Source of the DNA: Paracoccaceae bacterium
GTDB taxonomy: Bacteria > Pseudomonadota > Alphaproteobacteria > Rhodobacterales > Rhodobacteraceae
Reading direction: 5' to 3'
NCBI GenBank assembly: GCA_007120685.1
Contig: SKNG01000495.1
Coordinates: 1-5,696 of the forward strand
Length of the DNA: 5,696 nucleotides
A model generated the notes under the pieces. It searched no databases. It saw only the letters and a program-made list of their open reading frames with translations, and was not told where the DNA came from. The position numbers and the translations under genes were made by a program. Below are positions 1 through 5,696 of this stretch, one piece after another; the first letter of the stretch is position 1; each line of letters starts with the position of its first letter.

Positions 1-1
1 C

Positions 2-1390
2 GAGGCCGCGCGCCGCCTGTCGCGGGCCGAGGCCGAAGCGGTGCAGGCCGAAAGCCGGGGCGCGGCCGCGCAGGCCCAGGCCGACCGGCTGGCGGGCGAT
101 CTGAAGGCCGCTGACCGCCGCCTGGCCGAGGCCGAAACGGCGCTGGCCGGTCTGGAAGATCTGACCACCGCCCGCGATGCGCTTTCCCGGCTGCGGCAGG
201 AAGTAGAGACCGCCCGCGCCACCCTTCTGGCACGGCGCGGCGCGCTGGATGTGCTGATTCGCGACGGCGAGGCCCGCGCCCGCCGTCTGGCCGATATCGC
301 GCGCGAGGCCCAGGGCTGGCAGCAGCGCCGGGACCGTGCCGCCGAACGGGTCGCCGATCTGCAACGCCGCGCGGGCGAGGCCGAGGCGGAACTGGCCACC
401 GCCGCCCCTGCCCCCGATCAGATCATCGACCGCCGCGCGGCGGTTGGCGATCAGATCACCCGGGCCGAGGCCCGGCGCACGGCAGCGATCGAGGCTCTTG
501 CCGCCGGCGAGGCGGCCCTGCGCGCGGCACAGACCGCCGAGCGTGAGAGCGAACGCGCGGCCAGTGGCGCCCGGGAAGCCCGCGCGGCGGCGCAGGCCCA
601 TGTCGATGCCGCGGAAGAGGCCACCCGGCACGCCCGGGACGAGATTGCCGAGGCGCATGACTGCAGCCCGGCCGATCTGATGGCGCGGTTGGGCGGCGTT
701 TCGGAAAACCTGCCGACCGCCACCGCGCTGGAGCCCGAGATCGCCCGCTTGAGGCGCGCCCGCGACGCGCTGGGCGCCGTCAACCTGCGGGCCGAGGAAG
801 ACGCCCGCGAACTGGGCGCCGAGCATGACGCACTGATCGCCGAACGCGCCGATCTGGAGGCTGCGGTGGCCAAGCTGCGCGGCGGCATCGGCGCGCTGAA
901 CCGCGAGGGGCGCGAACGCCTGCTGGCCGCCTTCGACCGGGTGAACAGCAATTTCGCGGCCCTTTTCACCCATCTTTTCGGCGGCGGCGAGGCGCGGCTG
1001 GTGCTGGTGGAATCAGACGACCCGCTGGAGGCCGGCCTGGAAATCATGTGCCAGCCGCCGGGCAAGAAGCTGTCCACCCTCTCGCTTCTGTCCGGTGGCG
1101 AGCAGACCCTGACTGCGCTGGCGCTGATCTTCGGCGTGTTCCTGGCCAACCCGGCGCCGATCTGCGTGCTGGACGAGGTCGACGCGCCGCTTGACGATGC
1201 CAATGTCGCCCGGTTTTGCGACCTGCTGGACGAGATGACGCGGCGCACCGAAACGCGCTTTCTGATCATCACCCACAACGCCATCACCATGACCCGTATG
1301 GACCGGCTGTTCGGGGTGACCATGGCCGAGCAGGGGGTCAGCCAGCTGGTCAGCGTCGATCTGCAGCGCGCCGAGGCGCTGGTCGCCTGA
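2..1390 (+). CDS. smc: Chromosome segregation protein Smc, C-terminal part (5' end outside window)
   Basis: Smc is the ATPase of the bacterial condensin that organises and segregates the chromosome with ScpA and ScpB. The frame is open from base 2 to the TGA at 1388-1390, giving 462 visible residues; family members are usually about 1150, so the Walker A half, hinge and first coiled-coil arm are missing to the left. The first roughly 260 visible residues are Ala/Arg/Glu-rich heptad-like sequence, the descending coiled coil. The head-proximal VNLRAEED segment starts near 779. The ABC signature LSGGEQ is at about 1088-1105, Walker B (ICVLDEVDAPLD) at about 1160-1195 with the DE pair at 1172-1177, and the switch ITHN at about 1268-1279. 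The head domain looks intact. The GTG at 41 is only an internal valine codon, not a start. RecN and SbcC are less likely because the LSLLSGGEQTLTALALIF and VDAPLD wording is typical of Smc. Confidence 0.95.
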   Translation, partial: EAARRLSRAEAEAVQAESRGAAAQAQADRLAGDLKAADRRLAEAETALAGLEDLTTARDALSRLRQEVETARATLLARRGALDVLIRDGEARARRLADIAREAQGWQQRRDRAAERVADLQRRAGEAEAELATAAPAPDQIIDRRAAVGDQITRAEARRTAAIEALAAGEAALRAAQTAERESERAASGAREARAAAQAHVDAAEEATRHARDEIAEAHDCSPADLMARLGGVSENLPTATALEPEIARLRRARDALGAVNLRAEEDARELGAEHDALIAERADLEAAVAKLRGGIGALNREGRERLLAAFDRVNSNFAALFTHLFGGGEARLVLVESDDPLEAGLEIMCQPPGKKLSTLSLLSGGEQTLTALALIFGVFLANPAPICVLDEVDAPLDDANVARFCDLLDEMTRRTETRFLIITHNAITMTRMDRLFGVTMAEQGVSQLVSVDLQRAEALVA

Positions 1391-1406
1391 ACGCTCGCCC
1401 CGCCGG

Positions 1407-2108
1407 TCAGGGATCGAAACGATAGCTGTGCAGGGTACCGCCCTCCCGGCGCAGCCACCGGCGCGGGGCGGCATAGCCGGGCATCAGCCTTTCCACCGCG
1501 CCCCAGAAGGCCGGGGAGTGGTTCATGTGTTCCAGATGCGCCACCTCATGCGCCGCGACATAGTCCAGCACCTCAGGCGGGGCCATAATCAGGCGCCAGG
1601 AAAACATCAGATCGCCCGCCGCACTGCACGACCCCCAGCGAGACCGGGTGTCGCGCAGGGTCAGCCGGCCCGGGTACCGGCCCAGCCGGGCGGCATGATG
1701 GGCCACGCGCTCTGCCAGCCGGTCGCGCGCCCGAAGCTGCAGGAAGGCGCGCGCCGCCCGCCCCGGCGCCCCGCGCTGCGGCACCAGCAGCCGGTCACCT
1801 TCAACCTTCGGCTGCCGCAGGCGCGCGGGCTGCAGGCGCAGGGGCACCCCCTCAACGGGCAACAGCATGCCCGGCTCTACCGCGCGGGGCAGCGGCAGCG
1901 ACGCCAGGACCCCGCGCAACCAGGGCTCGCGCTCGCGCAGGAACGCCTCGGCCTCGCGCAGGGGAAAGCTCTGCGGCAGCGTCAGGGTGATGCGGCCGTC
2001 CAGGCGCGACACCCGCAACGAAAGCCGCCGCGCCCGGCGGGAGCGACGCCAGGTGATCTGCAGCGATGGCAGGCCCGGTGCGTTCAAGGTTGTTGTGGCT
2101 TCGGTCAT
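1407..2108 (-). CDS. YgjP/DUF45-type (SprT-like) zinc metallopeptidase
   Basis: This is a predicted cytosolic zinc-dependent peptidase of the YgjP-like family (PF01863, often labelled M48 or SprT-like). The substrate is unknown. The zincin motif HEVAH (zinc ligands H187 and H191, catalytic E188; bases about 1550-1536) is followed by NHSPAFW with the probable third ligand H197, the typical YgjP spacing. The family motif RDTRSRWGSC lies just upstream at residues 152-161. The N-terminal 70 residues are Arg-rich with no signal peptide. The start at 2108 gives 233 residues and is preferred because AGGAAA lies at 2122-2117, 8 bases before the ATG. An in-frame ATG at 2138 would give 243 residues but has no Shine-Dalgarno. 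The gene converges on smc and is divergent from the FYDLN gene. The family assignment is firm; the physiological role is not known. Confidence 0.9.
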   Translation of the reverse strand: MTEATTTLNAPGLPSLQITWRRSRRARRLSLRVSRLDGRITLTLPQSFPLREAEAFLREREPWLRGVLASLPLPRAVEPGMLLPVEGVPLRLQPARLRQPKVEGDRLLVPQRGAPGRAARAFLQLRARDRLAERVAHHAARLGRYPGRLTLRDTRSRWGSCSAAGDLMFSWRLIMAPPEVLDYVAAHEVAHLEHMNHSPAFWGAVERLMPGYAAPRRWLRREGGTLHSYRFDP

Positions 2109-2210
2109 GGCGGCTGTTTCCTGCAATGCCACGGGCATGGCGACAAAGCCTTTGACAAGCTTTCAGCGTTATGGCAACGGGCGTCGATCTGCGAACAACC
2201 AGGTGACAGC
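2109..2210. promoter_or_regulatory. Divergent intergenic region between peptidase and FYDLN genes
   Basis: These 102 bases separate two divergent start codons, so promoters for both genes are expected here. On the + strand a perfect TTGACA lies at 2152-2157, but no good -10 box is found 16-18 bases further on. On the - strand CATAAC (2173-2168) with TTGTTC (2198-2193) is a weak pair with a long 19-base spacer. The FYDLN Shine-Dalgarno AGGTG is at 2201-2205. Promoter positions are therefore only suggestions. Confidence 0.3.
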
Positions 2211-2531
2211 ATGCCCAAGGAAGAATGGGGGGTAAAGCGCGTTTGCCCCACGACAGGCAAACGGTTCTATGACCTGAACCGCTCGCCCATCGTCAGCCCC
2301 TTCACCGGCGAGGTGATCGAGATCGACATCCCTGGACGGAAGTCCGGGAGTGCTACGTCCGAGGCGGCCCGTAGCAGCAAGACTTCGACCAAGTCTGTCG
2401 AGGATGACGACGTCCTGCTCGAAGACGATGTCGAGGTCGAGGGCGACGATGATCTGCTGGAGGAAGAAGACGAAGACACCGTCTCGTTCGACGAACTGTC
2501 GGACGTGGCCAGCGACGGGGAAGACAACTGA
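2211..2531 (+). CDS. TIGR02300 family protein (FYDLN motif, acidic tail)
   Basis: This is a 106-residue protein of unknown function belonging to the FYDLN_acid family (PF09538/TIGR02300). The N-terminal 35 residues carry the hallmark KRFYDLNRSPIVSP segment. A Ser/Thr/Lys-rich linker follows at about 45-62, then a tail of about 44 residues made mostly of Asp and Glu. Some family members flank FYDLN with two CxxC pairs that resemble a zinc ribbon. Here those positions read CPTTG and PFTG, with a single cysteine, so zinc binding through that site is unlikely. The start at 2211 is supported by AGGTG at 2201-2205, 5 bases before the ATG. The same frame is open leftward to 1428, but that stretch is antisense to the peptidase gene. 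The protein is probably cytosolic, with no signal or membrane segment. A nucleic-acid-associated role is only a guess. Confidence 0.92.
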   Translation: MPKEEWGVKRVCPTTGKRFYDLNRSPIVSPFTGEVIEIDIPGRKSGSATSEAARSSKTSTKSVEDDDVLLEDDVEVEGDDDLLEEEDEDTVSFDELSDVASDGEDN

Positions 2532-2541
2532 CGCCGGCATG

Positions 2542-2571
2542 TGCGGTTTGCAAGTTTTCTCTTGCACCGCA
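2542..2571 (+). terminator. Strong hairpin after the FYDLN gene, possible terminator or mRNA 3' stabiliser
   Basis: Eleven base pairs form between TGCGG (2542-2546) plus TGCAAG (2549-2554) and CTTGCA (2561-2566) plus CCGCA (2567-2571), with a 2-base bulge (TT) and a TTTTCT loop. The hairpin starts 10 bases after the FYDLN stop. No T-run follows, so termination may be weak or the stem may protect the mRNA end. Confidence 0.45.
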
Positions 2572-2588
2572 CCCATCGCTTGCATAAA
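2562..2588 (+). promoter_or_regulatory. Candidate promoter of tRNA-Ala
   Basis: TTGCAC at 2562-2567 and CATAAA at 2583-2588 form a weak -35/-10 pair with a 15-base spacer. Transcription would start about 8 bases before the tRNA. The stretch after the -10 box (2591-2600) is GC-rich, as in the discriminators of stringently controlled stable-RNA promoters. The -35 box would lie inside the 3' arm of the preceding hairpin. The match to consensus is poor, so this is tentative. Confidence 0.25.
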
Positions 2589-2602
2589 GAGCGCGTCACG
2601 GT

Positions 2603-2678
<76 letters not shown>

Positions 2679-2708
2679 AATTAAACCATTAAGATCAATG
2701 ACTTGACT

Positions 2709-2735
2709 GGCTCGCCTCGGCGGGCCTTTCGCTTT
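2709..2735 (+). terminator. Probable intrinsic terminator after tRNA-Ala
   Basis: A GC-rich stem of seven pairs (2709-2715 with 2720-2726, one G-U) closes a four-base loop and is followed by TTTCGCTTT. It lies 30 bases after the tRNA 3' end. The interrupted T-run makes it imperfect. The opposite strand lacks a T-run, so it is not an obvious terminator for the nuclease operon coming from the right. Confidence 0.55.
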
Positions 2736-2745
2736 GCGGGGTGGT

Positions 2746-2767
2746 GAGTCATCACCGAGTCATCACC
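2746..2767. repeat. Perfect 11-bp tandem repeat with overlapping inverted repeat
   Basis: GAGTCATCACC occurs twice head to tail (2746-2756 and 2757-2767). GGTGA at 2743-2747 can pair with TCACC in either copy (2752-2756 with loop GTCA, or 2763-2767). It lies in the non-coding gap between the tRNA terminator and the end of the nuclease gene. It could be a regulatory or recombination site, or replication slippage; the sequence alone does not decide. Confidence 0.6.
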
Positions 2768-2824
2768 GTGAAAGATTTCGCCCCAGAGGTGCGACACGCC
2801 AGATGCCCCCCGGAAAGCCGCCTT

Positions 2825-3847
2825 TCAAGGGTTCGACAGGTCGGGAACGTATATCTGCTTGAGCGGAATCAGCGACCGATACCTTGGCGCGAGCTTGGCG
2901 TAGTTCTCTAGCAGCATCTCGACAAACTGCTCGCCGTCGATCAGGCGCAGCTTGGCGCGGTTGCGTTCCAACTCCACTGCGCCGCGTGCGTAGGAGCCGA
3001 GGTTGACGTATAGCCCATACTCACCTTCGCCCAGCGTGCCGAGCAACTGGTCAACGTCTGGGCGGGGCGTCTGTTCGGTCCTGCGCTTGCACTGCACCTT
3101 CACAATAGGCGGTTGAAACCCAAGCGCATCCATATGCGCGATAACGTCAACGCCGCCGTCGCCCGATTTCGTCGTCACCCGAGTCGTGTAGCCCATACAT
3201 TCGAGGATATGCGCCACGAAATGCTCGAACTCGTGCCCGGTCATCCCGCTCATGATTCTGCGGATCACGAAATCGCTTGTGGTTCCCTCGGCCTGTCTGG
3301 CCACCGCCTCGGTTGCCGTGTCGTCGTCGGCTGCGTCTTCCTGTGTCTCGGGCCGGGCCTCGATCTGATCCGGGGCGGGGCCAAGGTTGACCTTGGCCAG
3401 AAACTCGGCGGCGTGAACCCGGACCCTGAACAGCGTGATGAACGAGCCGATTTCGTTCAGGGCGCTTTGGCTGAACTCGGTTCGGGCGAAGTTGCCCAGC
3501 CACTCGACCGAGCGGCGGTTGGGGTATTCGTCGGGGTCATCGGGCGCATAGGAGGCTTCGCCGGTAAATCGACCGATATTCACCATGCGGTCATGCTTTG
3601 ACGGATAGACCACAATATCCCCGGCCTGAATCTCGTGAACGAACCGGAACAGAAGCCCGGCATACACCGGAACGGCACCATCCTTCACATCGCGCATGGA
3701 TTCGCGCAGCGCCACCTTGAAGGCTTCGCGGTCGGCAGGGATCGCGCGCAGGTCGCCGAGTTCCTGCCAGCCGATAGCGACATAGCCGCCCTCGGTCGGT
3801 CGGTCGGAAACATGCCCGCCCATGTGAACACCCCAGACTGTCGGCAT
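2825..3847 (-). CDS. Mrr-type restriction endonuclease with N-terminal PUA/EVE-like domain
   Basis: This is a predicted cytosolic DNA nuclease of 340 residues. The C-terminal part (about 198-315) is an Mrr-like PD-(D/E)xK domain: helix GHEFEHFVAHILECMGY (204-220) with candidate acidic residue E206, then SGDGGVDV (228-235) with catalytic D234, then VQCKRR with the Q252-x-K254 pair. The core residues are present, so it is probably active. Residues 1 to about 145 form a separate domain including GDIVVYPSK, IGRFTGEASY and RRSVEWL. It resembles PUA/EVE-like readers found beside Mrr and McrB-type nucleases, which bind modified bases; that match is from pattern only. An acidic, low-complexity linker spans about 160-190. 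The ATG at 3847 is supported by AGAGGA at 3860-3855, 7 bases upstream, inside the end of the methyltransferase gene. The methyltransferase stop lies only 3 bases before it, so the two are very likely cotranscribed and translationally coupled. Confidence 0.87.
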   Translation of the reverse strand: MPTVWGVHMGGHVSDRPTEGGYVAIGWQELGDLRAIPADREAFKVALRESMRDVKDGAVPVYAGLLFRFVHEIQAGDIVVYPSKHDRMVNIGRFTGEASYAPDDPDEYPNRRSVEWLGNFARTEFSQSALNEIGSFITLFRVRVHAAEFLAKVNLGPAPDQIEARPETQEDAADDDTATEAVARQAEGTTSDFVIRRIMSGMTGHEFEHFVAHILECMGYTTRVTTKSGDGGVDVIAHMDALGFQPPIVKVQCKRRTEQTPRPDVDQLLGTLGEGEYGLYVNLGSYARGAVELERNRAKLRLIDGEQFVEMLLENYAKLAPRYRSLIPLKQIYVPDLSNP

Positions 3848-3850
3848 GGT

Positions 3851-5696
3851 TCAGTCCTCTTCCCCGTTATCGTCGTCATCATCGCCAAACAGGCCAAGTT
3901 GCTTGCCCGAGGTGTCCGCTGAATGCTTCGGTGCCTTGCGTTCGGCCTCGGTCGGGCTGGGCAACTCGGCGGCCGTGAAGCAGGGACCGGCCACAACCTT
4001 GTCGAGCGTCTTCTCAAGCTCCGGCTCCATCGCAAGGGTTGCGTCCAGAACCCACAGGAGTTCCAGAAGCTCATCGCTCATGCGGGCGGTCCAGCGTTCC
4101 GGGCGAATGTCATCGAGGGGCGAGGATTTTTTGCCCGCCCGCTTCTTCATCCGGTAGCCCAGCCACGATTGCACGACCTTGAGGCCAGACACCTCGAACT
4201 CCCAGACTTCCGGCGCAACGGGGCCGAAGCGACCACCCCCCACGGTGATTTCGCGGGTGGCGGCATCGTAGGAATACGCCTCGGGATAGTTGGCCGGGTT
4301 GTCGGAGATGCCCTTGATGATCTTGGCAGCACCGGACGGGATTTCGTCGCCGCGCCCTTCGCCCTGAAACCGCTCGGCATAGGTGTGCAGCCAGATCAGC
4401 TTGCGCCCCAACGCCGCCGCCTCGGCAAAGGTCGTGCCATCCTTGGTCAGGGGAACACGCGGGGCGGGCGTTTCAAGCTCATTCCAGAAGCGCCGGGTAT
4501 AGGACTGCCCGCCCAGCAAGGCATAGACATAGGCTGCAAGGTCCTCTGCGCTTGGCATTAAGCCGTATGTTGCGCCAAGGGCATCAAGCAGACCGGCGGT
4601 TAAGTTCGGTTCGGTTCCAGCGGCATCCCGGTAGAGGGGGATCACGTCCTTGCCGCCGAAAGAGCCCCGGAAAAAGTGCTGATCGGGAATATCCGCTGAT
4701 ACCGAACAAATCGCGCCGTGGCCACAAATCAGAGTGTCAGGGCAAACCAAGAAGGTCTGTTTCACCCCATACAACCGACCGAGGGAGGGGCGGATGAAGT
4801 CCCCCACTCGAAAGTCATAAAACGCGAACTGTCGGTCAAACGAGCGGTAGCCGTAGCGAACCGTCATGGGCTTTGGGCTCACTGGCGTCAGGTCCCGGAT
4901 GGGCGGCTCACTGTGCCCTGAAAGATCAGGTTGCGCCACTGTGTGGCCAATCTTTCTATCCCGCGATTCCTTAAAGAGAGCCTTGCGATCCTGAGCTTTT
5001 GCGTTGCGCAACCGTTCCCAACGGGCACCGAGAACAGCTTCCGTTTCCCCTATGGGCCAGCTTCGATAGAACACAGCCCCGGCCGTATGGTAAGGAAACA
5101 GGTCCACTGCGCGGGGCCAATCAAAATATGCGCCCTTCCCGAGGGGCATAAATGGGGCTTGCCATTCATCCGGGCAATCAAGCCAGTCGAATTTGCTCAA
5201 GTCGGCTATCCCGGCAAGAGTGTCCAGTTTCGCATCCCGGCTATCCGCTTCGATCTTGGCATATCGCACTTTGGCAGGTTTATCAGGATTCTGTTCTGTC
5301 CCCCGAACACCCATAGCAATCGCAACAGGAATCTGGATAGCAAAGACGTTTGGTGTTTTGCGCGCCCCAAGATTGTCTCCGCCAAGGTCAATGACCCACA
5401 ACTCATCAAAGTTTCGGCGCATCATTTCGCGAACGCCGACAAACCCGGGACCGACAAGGTAACTCGACGCAGTAATAAAGCTGACAATGCCGCCGCATTG
5501 CTGCGCCTCGAACATACGCCACAGTGCCCAGCGCCAGAAATAGATATAGTCGTTGAAAATCACTTGCAGGTTTAGGCCCTTGCCCCCCGACTTCGACAGT
5601 TCGCGGGCGGTTTTGAGCCGCTGGTCTGAGCCCGGGGCCGTGTTTTCAATGAGATAGGCGGGGCCGATGGGCCGCCTGCGGCAATCTTGGTCGTCA
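3851..5696 (-). CDS. Type ISP-like N6-adenine DNA methyltransferase with C-terminal specificity domain (N-terminus outside window)
   Basis: This is the modification and DNA-recognition subunit of a restriction-modification-like system, expected to methylate adenine using S-adenosylmethionine. The frame is open from the right edge to the TGA at 3853-3851, giving 614 complete visible codons. The GTG at 5563 is internal, since the frame continues without a stop to 5696 with plausible family sequence (GPAYLIENTAPGSDQ, then KGLN). Visible residues about 44-130 (NDYIYFWRWAL, GGIVSFITASSYL) are the late part of a Rossmann methylase fold. The catalytic NPPY-type motif should lie just outside. From about residue 385 (bases 4543 to about 3944) runs the type ISP C-terminal specificity domain (PF18135 type): DLAAYVYALL, PRVPLTKD, GRKLIWLHTYAERF, GGGRFGPVAPEVWEFEVSG and SSPLDDIRPERWT. 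The protein ends in a tail of mostly Asp/Glu. Whether a helicase or nuclease precedes the methylase on the same chain cannot be seen. A DISARM/BREX-type methylase is a less likely alternative. Confidence 0.87.
   Translation of the reverse strand, partial: DDQDCRRRPIGPAYLIENTAPGSDQRLKTARELSKSGGKGLNLQVIFNDYIYFWRWALWRMFEAQQCGGIVSFITASSYLVGPGFVGVREMMRRNFDELWVIDLGGDNLGARKTPNVFAIQIPVAIAMGVRGTEQNPDKPAKVRYAKIEADSRDAKLDTLAGIADLSKFDWLDCPDEWQAPFMPLGKGAYFDWPRAVDLFPYHTAGAVFYRSWPIGETEAVLGARWERLRNAKAQDRKALFKESRDRKIGHTVAQPDLSGHSEPPIRDLTPVSPKPMTVRYGYRSFDRQFAFYDFRVGDFIRPSLGRLYGVKQTFLVCPDTLICGHGAICSVSADIPDQHFFRGSFGGKDVIPLYRDAAGTEPNLTAGLLDALGATYGLMPSAEDLAAYVYALLGGQSYTRRFWNELETPAPRVPLTKDGTTFAEAAALGRKLIWLHTYAERFQGEGRGDEIPSGAAKIIKGISDNPANYPEAYSYDAATREITVGGGRFGPVAPEVWEFEVSGLKVVQSWLGYRMKKRAGKKSSPLDDIRPERWTARMSDELLELLWVLDATLAMEPELEKTLDKVVAGPCFTAAELPSPTEAERKAPKHSADTSGKQLGLFGDDDDDNGEED

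Noticed and set aside
1386..1411. CCTGA/TCAGG inverted repeat formed by the two convergent stop codons of smc and the peptidase gene
   Set aside because: There are only five pairs around a 16-base loop and no T-run. It follows simply from two TGA stops facing each other, so it is not supported as a terminator.
451..1474. Long - strand open frames opposite smc
   Set aside because: They are Ser/Arg/Ala-rich shadow translations of the smc gene, whose signature and Walker B motifs are intact on the + strand.
1428..2210. Long + strand open frame running into the FYDLN gene in the same frame
   Set aside because: It lies antisense to the YgjP-type peptidase, whose zinc motif and family sequence are clear. 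Its own translation is Pro/Arg/Gln-rich without a recognisable domain, and the FYDLN start at 2211 has a good ribosome site. Stop codons are rare in such GC-rich DNA.
2813..2826. GAAAG/CTTTC hairpin at the nuclease stop codon as a terminator
   Set aside because: It is a five-pair AT-rich stem overlapping the stop codon with no T-run on the - strand, too weak to call.
2829..2837. Nine-base GGGTTCGAC match to the tRNA T-loop as a possible attachment core
   Set aside because: It is too short, is an internal T-loop segment rather than the tRNA 3' end, and lies within the 3' end of the nuclease coding sequence. It is probably chance.
3113..5575. + strand open frames opposite the nuclease and methylase genes
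   Set aside because: They have no recognisable domains, while the - strand frames carry the conserved Mrr and type ISP motifs.

Overview
The window looks like a piece of a GC-rich alphaproteobacterial chromosome, most likely Rhodobacterales (Rhodobacter/Paracoccus type). Support comes from the very high G+C of the left part (bases 61-120 hold 49 G/C out of 60), the alphaproteobacterial style of the FYDLN acidic-tail protein, and the Smc and YgjP-type protein sequences. This placement is inference from sequence character, not from a search.

Left part (1-2678), housekeeping. The 3' portion of smc (chromosome condensation ATPase) runs on the + strand and ends at 1390. A YgjP/DUF45-type zinc metallopeptidase gene converges on it on the - strand (1407-2108), with only 16 bases between the two stop codons. 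A gene for a TIGR02300-type FYDLN acidic protein (2211-2531, +) is divergent from the peptidase gene. A strong hairpin follows it, then a complete tRNA-Ala(GGC) gene with its CCA encoded (2603-2678).

Middle (2679-2824). A probable intrinsic terminator follows the tRNA, then a perfect 11-bp tandem repeat that can also fold into a hairpin. No protein gene is seen here.

Right part (2825-5696), probable accessory DNA with visibly lower G+C (bases 5401-5460 hold 33 G/C out of 60). Two - strand genes, transcribed toward the tRNA, form a restriction-modification-like operon. The upstream one is an N6-adenine DNA methyltransferase whose C-terminal half matches the type ISP (LlaGI/LlaBIII-like) specificity domain; its N-terminal part lies beyond the right edge. 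Three bases after its stop begins a separate nuclease gene with an Mrr-type PD-(D/E)xK domain and an N-terminal domain that looks PUA/EVE-like. In classical type ISP enzymes the Mrr-like nuclease, helicase, methylase and specificity domains sit on one polypeptide, so a separate nuclease with its own reader-like domain is the most interesting feature here. The position next to a tRNA 3' end and the base-composition shift suggest an acquired defence module, but no integrase or repeated attachment core is visible.
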